From Cyclobacteriaceae bacterium (lineage in GTDB: Bacteria > Bacteroidota > Bacteroidia > Cytophagales > Cyclobacteriaceae), in contig CP075525.1 in assembly GCA_025808415.1 (NCBI GenBank), forward strand, positions 1,039,501 through 1,103,500: a stretch of DNA of 64,000 bases. Direction: 5' to 3'. This document shows positions 50,698-59,065 of this stretch, piece after piece. The notes under the pieces were generated by a model. That model had not been told where the DNA came from. It saw only the letters and a list, made by a program, of their open reading frames with translations, and did no database searches. The first letter of the stretch is position 1. Each line of letters opens with the position of its first letter. A program made the position numbers and the translations under genes.

Positions 50698-51399
50698 TTA
50701 CAACAATCCTTCATCGGCAAAACTATAGTAGTTTTTTCCGGCAACTATCAGGTGGTCGAGCAGTTGAATTTCCAAAAGCTTACCGGCTTCTTTTAGTTTT
50801 TTGGTGAGGTCAATATCCTGCTGGCTGGGTGTAAGGTTTCCGGAAGGATGATTGTGGGCAACGATGATGCCGCTGGCCAGTTCTTCCAAGGCCACTTTGA
50901 ATATTATTTTAGGATCGGCCACGGTGCCGTGAACTCCGCCCAGGCTTATCTTCTGTTTTTTGATTATACGATGGGCTCGGTTCATCATCACTATCCAGAA
51001 TTCTTCGTGCGGTATATCCATCAGGTCGCCTTTTAACGCTTCGAAGGCATCTTGTGAAGAAGAAATTTTTGGTCGTTCCTGTGTGCTTACTTCTTTTCGC
51101 CTGCGGCCTAACTCAAGTGCGCTCACAATGGTAATGGCTTTGGCTTCGCCAATTCCTTTTATCTTCATCAGGTCCTTTACCGAGAGCCTGGCTAATGCGT
51201 CCAGGTTGTTATCTACGTTTTTTAAAATGTTCTTGGCCACATCAACGGCACTCATGGAGGCGGTGCCCGTTCCCAGCAAGATGGCGATCAATTCAGTGTC
51301 GGAAAGGGCAGCAGTTCCTTTCAGCAATAGTTTTTCACGGGGCCTGTCTTCGGCTGCCCATTTTTTGATGTTCAAAAAGCCGGTCTTTTCATCCTTCAT
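50698..51399 (-). CDS. radC: RadC-family JAB/MPN protein
   Basis: 233 aa. N-terminal helix-hairpin-helix region (SVKDLMKIKGIGEAKAITIVSALELGRR) and a C-terminal MPN domain with HNHPSGNLTPSQQD, the JAMM metal-binding motif of the RadC family (now known not to be a classic repair factor). It follows rpsT and is probably read as its own unit because a terminator lies between them. Confidence 0.9.
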   Translation of the reverse strand: MKDEKTGFLNIKKWAAEDRPREKLLLKGTAALSDTELIAILLGTGTASMSAVDVAKNILKNVDNNLDALARLSVKDLMKIKGIGEAKAITIVSALELGRRRKEVSTQERPKISSSQDAFEALKGDLMDIPHEEFWIVMMNRAHRIIKKQKISLGGVHGTVADPKIIFKVALEELASGIIVAHNHPSGNLTPSQQDIDLTKKLKEAGKLLEIQLLDHLIVAGKNYYSFADEGLL

Positions 51400-51435
51400 T
51401 TGCCTAAAATAAAGAATGGCAACTTATAGAAAAAA

Positions 51436-51463
51436 GAAACCCTGGCGTTGCTGCCAGGGTTTC
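51436..51463 (-). terminator. Terminator of rpsT
   Basis: GAAACCCTGGC and GCCAGGGTTTC form an 11-bp perfect stem with loop GTTGCT region; on the minus strand TTTCTTTTTTCTAT follows. It lies directly after rpsT and before radC. Confidence 0.8.
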
Positions 51464-51484
51464 GGGGTGTTATTAAAAGGCTGA

Positions 51485-51739
51485 TTAAGCCAACTTGTTA
51501 ACGTATTTAGTAAGGCTTGACTTTTGGTTAGCGGCCTTTTTCCAATGAATGATGTTTTTCTTCGCCAGTTTATCAATCAGGGCCGAAACCTCCTTTAAAA
51601 GGGCTTCTGCCTCGGACTTAACAGTAGTTGTGCGCAATTTTTTGATGAATGTGCGGGTTGTCTTATGCTGGTAGCGGTTCCTTACACGCTTAGCCTCATT
51701 GGCCCGTATCCTTTTCTCTGCTGATTTGTGGTTTGCCAT
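51485..51739 (-). CDS. rpsT: 30S ribosomal protein S20
   Basis: 84 aa, very basic: KSAEKRIRANEAKRVRNRYQHKTTRTFIKKL, then NIIHWKKAANQKSSLTKYVNKLA. The all-helical S20 binds 16S rRNA. It is single, with its own promoter upstream and terminator downstream. Confidence 0.95.
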   Translation of the reverse strand: MANHKSAEKRIRANEAKRVRNRYQHKTTRTFIKKLRTTTVKSEAEALLKEVSALIDKLAKKNIIHWKKAANQKSSLTKYVNKLA

Positions 51740-51767
51740 ATCTTATGACCTTACTTTTTAAGGACTG

Positions 51768-51798
51768 CAAAGGTAATTGTATTCATCTTATTTGCAAA
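51768..51798 (-). promoter_or_regulatory. Promoter of rpsT (Bacteroidota type)
   Basis: Minus strand TTTG (51798-51795) and TACCTTTG (51775-51768), separated by 19 bases, fit the -33/-7 consensus of Bacteroidota primary sigma factors. Transcription should start about 20 bases before the rpsT ATG. Confidence 0.7.
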
Positions 51799-51882
51799 GG
51801 GCGTCTTCAATGAATTCTGCTGAAAAGCCTTGAAAAGTGAGCGTTTTGAGCTGAATTGGATATTTTTTTTCAATTTAAGGTA

Positions 51883-52863
51883 ATGAACAGATGGATTATT
51901 GGTTTAATCATGCTTATCAGCCTGTTTCTTCTGGCAGGGTGGGGTTTTCATGCCCATAGGCAGATTAACCGGTTGGCTGTTTTTACCCTTCCGCCTGAAA
52001 TGATAGGATTTTATAAAGCCAACATAGGCTATATAACCGAAGCTTCTGTAAATGCCGACCGCAGACGCTTTGCCGTGGTGGATGAGGCCCCGCGCCACTA
52101 CATCGATATTGACCACTTTGGCGACAGCGCCATTTATACCATGCCCCGCTACTGGAAGGAAGCCGTAGAACAGTATGGCGAGGATACCCTGAAAGCATAC
52201 GGTATTTTACCGTGGCACATCAATGTGATATACTACCGCCTAAAAGATGCTTTTCTGGTAAGAGACCCGGCAAGGATTTTAAGCCTTTCGGCTGATCTTG
52301 GTCATTACCTTGCCGATGCCCACGTGCCCTTGCATACCACCGAAAATTACAACGGGCAATTAACCGGGCAGGAGGGAATACATGCCTTTTGGGAATCGCG
52401 CTTGCCTGAATTGTTTTCGGCCGAGTATGATTTTTTTGCAGGTAAGGCAGCCTACATCGAAAATCCGCAACTCGAAGCCTGGAAAATTATTGAAACAACC
52501 CACCAGCATTTGAAAGAAGTGTTCGCGGTTGAACGCCAACTTACTTTTGAAATGGGTGAAAAGAAGTACTCGTTTGAAAGTCGTGGCAAACAAACGATAA
52601 AGGTTTATTCATACGAGTTTTCAAAAGCCTATCACGATGCATTAAAGGGTATAGTAGAACGGCAAATGCGCGCTTCCTTAAAATCGATTGGTGATTTCTG
52701 GTATTCGGCCTGGGTGGATGCCGGACAACCGGATATGAAATCCCTGATCAACTACAAGCCTACTGAGGCTGAACTTGCCCAACGCAGAAAGGAAATGGAA
52801 GAGTGGAAACAGCACCAGCACCAGGTACATACCCGCAAGCATGAAACCGAACCGGATCACTAG
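51883..52863 (+). CDS. S1/P1-type nuclease or zinc-dependent phospholipase C-family protein
   Basis: 326 aa from the ATG at 51883; an upstream TTG would add nine residues but AAGG precedes this ATG. Signal peptide MNRWIIGLIMLISLFLLAGWG. Zinc-site residues: WGFHAHRQINRLAV, RHYIDIDHFG, then SADLGHYLADAHVPLHTTENYNG with the HxxxD and H-xx-H pattern of the S1/P1 and phospholipase C family. Probably secreted and acting on nucleic acid or phospholipid. Glu/His-rich C-terminal tail (EEWKQHQHQVHTRKHE). Single gene between rpsT and the DUF4199 gene. Confidence 0.8.
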   Translation: MNRWIIGLIMLISLFLLAGWGFHAHRQINRLAVFTLPPEMIGFYKANIGYITEASVNADRRRFAVVDEAPRHYIDIDHFGDSAIYTMPRYWKEAVEQYGEDTLKAYGILPWHINVIYYRLKDAFLVRDPARILSLSADLGHYLADAHVPLHTTENYNGQLTGQEGIHAFWESRLPELFSAEYDFFAGKAAYIENPQLEAWKIIETTHQHLKEVFAVERQLTFEMGEKKYSFESRGKQTIKVYSYEFSKAYHDALKGIVERQMRASLKSIGDFWYSAWVDAGQPDMKSLINYKPTEAELAQRRKEMEEWKQHQHQVHTRKHETEPDH

Positions 52864-53033
52864 AGGCCTTCGGCAAGCCGATTTACCAAAGTGTAGGATG
52901 ATTTTTGAGATGACTTGCAGTGCGACCCAAAGAAAATTAGACAAAGTGGCCTGGCCATCAGCAATTATATACAGCAAAGTACTTGATATTCTGTGGGAAA
53001 ATTCAATAATTCGGTAAACCAAATCCATTAGCT

Positions 53034-53492
53034 ATGAATGTTTTCTCCAATCCCAATCAGCTCCATATCAATTACGGATTAAAGATAGCCGGAGGGCTTA
53101 TCGCTTATTTTTTGATTATGAAGTTTGCCGGGTTACTCAACATTGTTGAGTTGCGGCTGTTGAATGTGGTTATCCTGGTGGGTGGTATTTACATGGCCCT
53201 TAAAAAATTCCAGCATACCCATGGCGAACACATCAATTACTTCAGGGCGCTGGTTACGGGTGTGGCTACCGGTGCCATTGCTTCACTGGCTTTTGCGGCA
53301 TTCCTTTTCATTTATGTTACGTTTATTGATGTTCCCTTTATGCAATACATCATCGACCACGAGCCTATGGGACGCTTCCTTAATCCATATATCGTTTCGT
53401 TTATCGTTGCCCTTGAGGGTGTTTTTTCCGGTTTGCTCGTAACCTTTGTGTTGATTAACTACATTAATACCGATGAACCTAACGAAGGCTAA
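53034..53492 (+). CDS. DUF4199-like membrane protein
   Basis: 152 aa with four hydrophobic segments (GLKIAGGLIAYFLIMKFAG, VVILVGGIYMAL, GVATGAIASLAFAAFLFIYV, IVSFIVALEGVFSGLLVTFV). This resembles the small DUF4199 membrane family of Bacteroidota, which has no assigned role. The 170 bases before it hold no gene; a terminator follows. Confidence 0.75.
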   Translation: MNVFSNPNQLHINYGLKIAGGLIAYFLIMKFAGLLNIVELRLLNVVILVGGIYMALKKFQHTHGEHINYFRALVTGVATGAIASLAFAAFLFIYVTFIDVPFMQYIIDHEPMGRFLNPYIVSFIVALEGVFSGLLVTFVLINYINTDEPNEG

Positions 53493-53517
53493 TCGTTAAG
53501 AATTGATTATAAACTAC

Positions 53518-53549
53518 AAACCTGTCGGCTTACCCGGCAGGTTTTTTTA
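53518..53549 (+). terminator. Terminator after the DUF4199 gene
   Basis: CCTGTCGG and CCGGCAGG pair with one G-U, followed by a run of seven T. It ends about 25 bases before the pepP start. Confidence 0.7.
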
Positions 53550-53573
53550 ATTTTAGGCACTTATATTAACGTT

Positions 53574-54872
53574 ATGCGCTATTCTCAAATCAACAACCAG
53601 CTTTTTGTGCAAAACCGTAAACGGTTGGTGAAGGAACTAAAACCCGCTTCGGTAGCTGTGTTTAATGCCAACGATATTATGCCCACCAATGCCGATGGCA
53701 CGATGCGTTTCCGTCAGAATAGTGATTTGTTTTACCTTACCGGGGTAGACCAAGAAGAAACTATTTTGGTGATATGCCCGAATTACCCGGATAAGAAACT
53801 TCGTGAGGTGTTGTTTTTGCGCGAAACTAACGAGCAGATTGCCACCTGGGAAGGTCATAAACTAACCAAAGCGGAAGCGCATGAAGTAACAGGCATAGAA
53901 ACCATTCTTTGGACATCCGATTTTCACCGCGTGTTCAACACCATGATGGTGATGGGAGGTGTGGAAAACGTGTATTTAAATACCAATGAACATTACCGGG
54001 CAGAAGTACGTGTGGAGAGCCGCGACTCGCGCTTTATCAAAGCGTGTAAGGAACGTTATCCATTGCATAAGTATGAACGTGTTGCACCCATCATGTCTGC
54101 CTTGCGGGCAGTGAAATCGAAATACGAAATTGAATTGATGCAAAAGGCTTGTGATATAACGGAGAAGTCTTTTCGCAGGGTGTTGAAATTTGTGAAGCCT
54201 GGCGTGAAGGAATATGAAATTGAAGCCGAATTTATTCATGAATTTATCCGCAACGGTTCAAGAGGGTTCGCTTATGAACCCATCATCGCCTCGGGTGCCA
54301 ATGCCTGCGTGCTCCATTACATTGAAAATACCAGTATCTGTAAAGCCGGTGAGGTAATTTTATTAGATGTGGGAGCCGAATACGCAAACTACAATGCCGA
54401 TATGACGCGGGTGATACCGGTAAGTGGTAAATTCACCAAACGACAAAAGGATGTTTACAATGCCGTGCTCCGCGTAAAGCGTGCGGCTTATAAATTACTT
54501 CGACCGGGCACCATGTATTTTGATTATCATAAAGAAGTGCAGAAGGTAATGGAAGGGGAGTTGTTGAAACTAAAACTTATTGATAAGACTGATATTAAAA
54601 ATCAACATCCTGATAAACCGGTGGTGATGAAGTATTTTATGCATGGTACCGGTCATCATTTGGGGTTGGATGTGCACGATACCGGAAATATGTTTGCGAA
54701 AATGAAGGAGGGAATGGTATGGACCGTAGAACCCGGCATTTATATTAAAGAAGAAGTTCTTGGCATCCGCCTGGAAAATAATGTTGTGATTACCAAAACC
54801 GGGCTTCAGGATTTGATGAAAAATATTCCCATTGAAGCTGAGGAGATAGAAGACCTCATGAATTCAAAGTAA
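53574..54872 (+). CDS. pepP: Xaa-Pro aminopeptidase (aminopeptidase P)
   Basis: 432 aa. N-terminal AMP_N domain (RFRQNSDLFYLTGVDQEETILVI) and a C-terminal M24 pita-bread domain: metal ligands in LLDVGAEYANYNADMTRV (two Asp), HGTGHHLGLDVHD (His), TVEPGIYI and IRLENNVVI (two Glu). It releases N-terminal residues before proline. Its stop TAA overlaps the ATG of the next gene, which suggests coupled translation. Confidence 0.93.
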   Translation: MRYSQINNQLFVQNRKRLVKELKPASVAVFNANDIMPTNADGTMRFRQNSDLFYLTGVDQEETILVICPNYPDKKLREVLFLRETNEQIATWEGHKLTKAEAHEVTGIETILWTSDFHRVFNTMMVMGGVENVYLNTNEHYRAEVRVESRDSRFIKACKERYPLHKYERVAPIMSALRAVKSKYEIELMQKACDITEKSFRRVLKFVKPGVKEYEIEAEFIHEFIRNGSRGFAYEPIIASGANACVLHYIENTSICKAGEVILLDVGAEYANYNADMTRVIPVSGKFTKRQKDVYNAVLRVKRAAYKLLRPGTMYFDYHKEVQKVMEGELLKLKLIDKTDIKNQHPDKPVVMKYFMHGTGHHLGLDVHDTGNMFAKMKEGMVWTVEPGIYIKEEVLGIRLENNVVITKTGLQDLMKNIPIEAEEIEDLMNSK

Positions 54873-55675
54873 TGGACATGAAACGAAAATTCTCAGCAGC
54901 TTTTCTTCTAATAACTTTTGTTGCTGTACTCGCACAAGCGCACGAATTCTGGATGCAACCTGATAAATTCAGGTTTGCCATAGGTGAAACTGCGAAGATC
55001 AATTTTATGGTGGGTGAGAATTTTGTAGGCGAGCGATGGAATTTAACTAAGCACCGCTTGCTACGGTTGGATCATCATGCGGGTTCCTATAGTGAGGGCC
55101 TTATTGAAAGCGTAAACCCGGGAGAAGGAAATAACCTGGAGATTAAATTCACTAAAGAAGGAACCCATTTATTTGTGATGCAAAGCAATAACGCCTTCAT
55201 TGAACTGGAAGGAGAAAAATTCAATGCTTATCTTGAAGAAGATGGTGTGGAGGATGTGTTGGCTTTCCGTAGGAAAAATAATTTAATGCATAAACCTGCC
55301 AAAGAGTATTATGCCCGGTGTGCAAAACTTCTGCTACAGACCGGAACTAAAACAGATGATACTTTTAAAAAGCAAGTTGGTCTGCCGTTAGAAATTGTAC
55401 CCGTAAAGAATCCATATGCTGTTAAGCAAGGCGATGACATTACTTTTCAGGTATGGTTTGAAGGCAAGCCACTTCCTTTTACGATGGTTAAAGTCTGGAA
55501 CAGAAAAGATGGCACTACCTTTATGCAAAATACCTATACTCAAAAAGACGGCACCATAACAACACGGCTAAGCAATTCAGGTGCATGGATGGTAAGTTGT
55601 GTGAAGATGGTTCCCGCAAAGGAGGAAGGAGCCGATTGGCAGAGCTATTGGGGGAGTTTGGTATTTGGATTTTAA
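54872..55675 (+). CDS. DUF4198 family periplasmic protein
   Basis: 267 aa with a signal peptide (KFSAAFLLITFVAVLAQA), then AHEFWMQPDKFRFAIGETAKI, the DUF4198 opening with conserved HEFW. Family members are often linked to metal (nickel or cobalt) uptake, but nothing here proves that. It overlaps the pepP stop by one base and is probably co-transcribed with it. Confidence 0.82.
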   Translation: MDMKRKFSAAFLLITFVAVLAQAHEFWMQPDKFRFAIGETAKINFMVGENFVGERWNLTKHRLLRLDHHAGSYSEGLIESVNPGEGNNLEIKFTKEGTHLFVMQSNNAFIELEGEKFNAYLEEDGVEDVLAFRRKNNLMHKPAKEYYARCAKLLLQTGTKTDDTFKKQVGLPLEIVPVKNPYAVKQGDDITFQVWFEGKPLPFTMVKVWNRKDGTTFMQNTYTQKDGTITTRLSNSGAWMVSCVKMVPAKEEGADWQSYWGSLVFGF

Positions 55676-55821
55676 AAGCCAGGTATTCAATGATGGTATT
55701 CGTCTTTTTTGTGAGTTAGTGATTTAGTGTTTTTGTGGCTTAACGACATGGAATTTTTCTTGCCACGAAATCACAAAGTCACTAAAGAGTAAAATTGTGT
55801 CCGACCAAACTTTTAAAAATC

Positions 55822-56244
55822 ATGAGTCAATCTATCAACTCCGATAAAGCACCCGAACCTGTTGGTCTTTATCCACACGCACGCAAAGTTGGCGGCCTGC
55901 TTTTTTTATCGGGGGTAGGGCCACGCAAAAAAGGGTCAAAAGAAATCCCAGGCGTTACGTTAGATGCCGCAGGCAACATCGTTGCCTATGATATAGCCGA
56001 ACAGTGCCATTCCGTTTTTCAGAATGTTCGGTATATCCTGGAAGCCTCTGGTTCGCAGTGGGAAAACCTGGTGGATGTAACGGTATTTCTTACCAACATG
56101 AAAGCGGACTTTGCCACCTTCAACCGGATCTATGCGGAGTACTTTAAGGAGAACCAGCCTTGCCGCACCACGGTGGAGGTAAACGCATTGCCTACCCCAA
56201 TTGCCATAGAGCTAAAATGCATAGCCACAATTTCTGCAGGCTAG
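55822..56244 (+). CDS. RidA-family protein, 2-aminomuconate deaminase type
   Basis: 140 aa from the ATG at 55822 (an upstream TTG frame adds nine residues without support). GLYPHARKVGGLLFLSGVGPRKKGS, then EQCHSVFQNVRYILEASGSQWENLVDVTVFLTNM, then CRTTVEVNALPTPIAIELKCIATI fit the Rid trimer fold, with the conserved Arg before the substrate pocket. The insertion and motif spacing are closer to 2-aminomuconate deaminase-like members than to RidA itself. It would hydrolyse imine or enamine intermediates. Confidence 0.8.
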   Translation: MSQSINSDKAPEPVGLYPHARKVGGLLFLSGVGPRKKGSKEIPGVTLDAAGNIVAYDIAEQCHSVFQNVRYILEASGSQWENLVDVTVFLTNMKADFATFNRIYAEYFKENQPCRTTVEVNALPTPIAIELKCIATISAG

Positions 56245-56369
56245 GGCCTTCATTGGCCTGTTTTATTGGGGGCTAATGGACGATTTCAACCGTTTGTCTG
56301 CACCGGTTCGAAACCTTTCCCCGAAAATCCTGTTATTAGTCATAAATTAAACAACAACCCCACTGTTGT

Positions 56370-56498
56370 ATGAAACTAGCAGGTAATAATTTTCGAGAAT
56401 TCGACCTTTTAAGGGTAGTAGTTTGGAGTGTATTGATTTGTTATGCCGTAACCACTACACTGTGGACTAGTGTTAAAGTTCTCCGGTTTATTTTCTAA
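56370..56498 (+). CDS. Possible 42-residue membrane peptide
   Basis: An ATG at 56370 opens a 42-codon frame whose product (FDLLRVVVWSVLICYAVTTTLW in the middle) is one membrane helix with a basic end. It lies in the 260-base gap between the RidA and iscA-like genes. There is no clear ribosome-binding site and no homologue I know. Confidence 0.3.
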   Translation: MKLAGNNFREFDLLRVVVWSVLICYAVTTTLWTSVKVLRFIF

Positions 56499-56507
56499 GA
56501 AAGGTCT

Positions 56508-56834
56508 TTACACAGAAAAGCTCTCCCCGCATCCACAGGTGCGTGAAGCGTTTGGATTGATAAACTGAAATCCTTTTCCGTTTAGTCCGTCTGAAAAATC
56601 AAGCGTTGTTCCCAACAGGTAAAGCAGGCTCTTTTTATCCACCAAAATTTTTACGCCTTTATCTTCAAAAACCTGGTCGGCAGGGTTAATGGCCTCATCA
56701 AAAGCCAGTTCGTACATAAGTCCCGAACAGCCGCCCCCTTTTACAGAGACGCGTATATTCGGATCTTCCGTTTTGCCTTCCTTTTGGCGGAGCTCAACAA
56801 TTTTTTCTTTGGCTTTATCGGTAACGGTAATCAT
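56508..56834 (-). CDS. HesB/IscA-family iron-sulfur carrier
   Basis: 108 aa. VSVKGGGCSGLMYELAFDEA and the C-terminal NPNASRTCGCGESFSV hold the three conserved cysteines of A-type carriers (C-x60-CGC). The protein transfers Fe-S clusters to apo-enzymes. It follows the 136-aa gene by 12 bases, so they may be co-transcribed; the target pathway cannot be seen. Confidence 0.88.
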   Translation of the reverse strand: MITVTDKAKEKIVELRQKEGKTEDPNIRVSVKGGGCSGLMYELAFDEAINPADQVFEDKGVKILVDKKSLLYLLGTTLDFSDGLNGKGFQFINPNASRTCGCGESFSV

Positions 56835-56845
56835 AAATCATTCAC

Positions 56846-57256
56846 TTAAGAAACAGGATTCAATACAACACTAAAAACGGTTATTGTGTTCATGTCGCGC
56901 CCGTAATAAAGTTTTTGCAGGGCATCGGTTATGTTGCCTGCGCGGAAGTACGAGGTGTGCAATTCGGTGTCTCCTTTGGCTACCCATTGAATGGTATAAC
57001 TGTTTTCTTTCTCTTTATAATTCTGCACATACATGTGCATCTTTTTCAGGGCATCCAGTTTATCGGTACCGGTTTCGTAATGGAATAAAAACGATTGGTT
57101 GTGCCGCGGGTTAATGGTGATCAGGTCCAGCCTCACTTTGCCATCTTTGGTACTGTATTCAAAAATCAAATCGGACGACCGTAACCCCAGGTAATCTTTA
57201 ATTTCCTGCTGCAAACGTGCCGCCTCAATATGTATTTCACTGGTTGTCTCCATCAT
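56846..57256 (-). CDS. Conserved hypothetical protein upstream of the iscA-like gene
   Basis: 136 aa, no signal peptide; beta-rich (LIFEYSTKDGKVRLDLITI ... YTIQWVAKGDTELHTSYFRAGNITDALQKLYYGRD). The frame and its place next to the iscA-like gene suggest a role in the same unit, but I recognise no family. Confidence 0.7.
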   Translation of the reverse strand: MMETTSEIHIEAARLQQEIKDYLGLRSSDLIFEYSTKDGKVRLDLITINPRHNQSFLFHYETGTDKLDALKKMHMYVQNYKEKENSYTIQWVAKGDTELHTSYFRAGNITDALQKLYYGRDMNTITVFSVVLNPVS

Positions 57257-57332
57257 ACGCTAAGAATTCAGTAGGGAGAAAACTTTTTAAATGCCTTAAA
57301 AGTTTCTCATTTTAAGGTCAAAGTTAACAATT

Positions 57333-57740
57333 ATGCAAAAACTTGAGCATATCGGAATTGCCGTTAAAAACCTGGCCGAGGCAAATGTGTTATTTGCCCG
57401 TTTATTAGGCCGGCAACACTATAAGGTAGAGGAGGTTGAGTCGGAAGGGGTGCGTACTTCTTTTTTTGAAGTAGGTGGTGTAAAAATAGAATTACTGGAG
57501 GCCACGCGTCCTGATTCGCCCATTGCACGCTTTATCGAAAAACGTGGCGAAGGCATACATCACCTTGCCTTTGAAGTTGCCGATGTTCATCATGCACTTG
57601 AGGACTACCAACAAAAGGGATTCGAAGCCATTAATGCAGCACCAAAAAAAGGTGCAGACAACAAAATGATTTGTTTTCTGCACCCTAAGTCAACACAAGG
57701 TGTGTTGGTTGAATTGTGCCAGGAGGTTAACGGCTCTTAG
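57333..57740 (+). CDS. mce: Methylmalonyl-CoA epimerase
   Basis: 135 aa of the glyoxalase/VOC fold: LEHIGIAVKNLAEANVLF, then GVKIELLEATRPDSPIARFIEKRGEGIHHLAFEVADV, then GVLVELCQE, with the His/Glu metal ligands of the epimerase. It converts (S)- to (R)-methylmalonyl-CoA in propionate metabolism. Divergent from the 136-aa gene; its end overlaps the convergent small lipoprotein gene by 14 bases. Confidence 0.9.
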   Translation: MQKLEHIGIAVKNLAEANVLFARLLGRQHYKVEEVESEGVRTSFFEVGGVKIELLEATRPDSPIARFIEKRGEGIHHLAFEVADVHHALEDYQQKGFEAINAAPKKGADNKMICFLHPKSTQGVLVELCQEVNGS

Positions 57741-57894
57741 GAAAGTCGGGCACCTCTTTTTTACCATACTGCACAGCGTTGTAATAACGCTGTTTTTTTT
57801 TCCCCAACTTGGTTTCGTAGTAAGGTTTGGGAACCGAAGAACACGCCACTGAAAAGATTAAAGCCAAGACAAGCAACACCGAAATCCTTCTCAT
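57727..57894 (-). CDS. Small lipoprotein convergent with mce
   Basis: 55 aa reading ATG at 57894 to TAA at 57727. The N-terminus MRRISVLLVLALIFSVAC is a lipoprotein signal with lipobox SVAC; the mature part is short and basic (KPYYETKLGKKKQRYYNAVQ). The frame is intact over its length and starts where a signal peptide should, which makes it more likely real than its size suggests. Function unknown. Confidence 0.65.
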   Translation of the reverse strand: MRRISVLLVLALIFSVACSSVPKPYYETKLGKKKQRYYNAVQYGKKEVPDFPKSR

Positions 57895-58027
57895 AAGTTT
57901 TGCTTTCTTGTGTGCATAAATACCGGGTATGGGTTGCTTAAAACTTTTAATTTAGGTTATAATCTTACTTTTGTGTGACGAAACGCCTTGCCGAACGGTG
58001 AACGAACGGTTACAACCGATTTACAAC

Positions 58028-59065
58028 ATGAGTGAAAAACGATCTGAAATCAGTGAACTTGGGGAATTTGGCCTGATCGACAGGATTGCAGGCAACACCC
58101 GGTTGCATAACCCAACTTCCATACATGGAATAGGTGACGATGCTGCAGTTTTGGATGGTGGCGTTGATTACCTGTTGGTGTCAACCGATTTGCTGGCCGA
58201 AGGCATCCACTTTGACCTTGCGTTTACCCCCCTTCAGCACCTGGGGCATAAAGCTGTTTCCGTTAATGTTTCCGACATCGCGGCCATGAACGGAAAGGCT
58301 GAACAAATAGTGGTTTCGATTGCTTTAAGTAACCGTTTTTCTGTTGAGGCTGTGGATGCTTTGTACGAAGGAATCCGCGCAGCTTGCAAGCAATACAATG
58401 TTGATCTGGTAGGTGGCGATACAACCGCTTCACGTTCAGGCTTGGTTATTTCCATTACAGCCATTGGCCGGGTGGCAAAAGAAAAAATTGTGTATCGATC
58501 AGGCGCAAAGCCAAACGATATTATTTGTGTAACGGGAGACCTTGGGGCAGCTTATGTAGGTCTTCAGGTACTGGTACGCGAAAAGGAGGTTTACCTGGCC
58601 AACCCGGATATGCAGCCGGGCCTTGAAAAATATGCTTACATGGTGGGGCGACAGTTAAAGCCTGGTGCCCGTACAGATATTGTTTACGAGTTGGAAGAAT
58701 TGGGGGTTAAGCCAACGTCAATGATCGATGTTTCAGATGGCCTTGCTTCGGAGCTATTCCATATTGGTAAAAACTCAGGCGTGGGCACCCGAATTTTTGA
58801 AGATAAGATACCGATTGACCAGGCGGCTTATGAGGCCATGGCGTTGGAATTTAAAATTGACCCGGTTACCGGTGCGCTGAATGGTGGGGAAGATTATGAA
58901 TTGTTATTTACCATTAAGCCGGATGATTTTGAGAAAATCAAAAACCATTCGGATATCCACCTGATTGGTTACGTGCACGAAAAACCAAACGACCATATTT
59001 TGGTTACCAAGCAAGGCAATGCAGTTTCGCTGCGTGCTCAGGGTTGGGATCATTTTAAATCATGA
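58028..59065 (+). CDS. thiL: Thiamine-monophosphate kinase
   Basis: 345 aa from the ATG at 58028 (an upstream TTG frame is weaker). GIGDDAAVLD, LVSTDLLAEGIHF, VSVNVSDIAAMNGKAEQIVVS, LVGGDTTASRSGLVISIT and DVSDGLASELFHI are the ThiL/PurM-fold motifs for ATP-magnesium and substrate. It makes thiamine diphosphate from the monophosphate. Its last bases overlap the convergent histidine kinase gene. Confidence 0.93.
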   Translation: MSEKRSEISELGEFGLIDRIAGNTRLHNPTSIHGIGDDAAVLDGGVDYLLVSTDLLAEGIHFDLAFTPLQHLGHKAVSVNVSDIAAMNGKAEQIVVSIALSNRFSVEAVDALYEGIRAACKQYNVDLVGGDTTASRSGLVISITAIGRVAKEKIVYRSGAKPNDIICVTGDLGAAYVGLQVLVREKEVYLANPDMQPGLEKYAYMVGRQLKPGARTDIVYELEELGVKPTSMIDVSDGLASELFHIGKNSGVGTRIFEDKIPIDQAAYEAMALEFKIDPVTGALNGGEDYELLFTIKPDDFEKIKNHSDIHLIGYVHEKPNDHILVTKQGNAVSLRAQGWDHFKS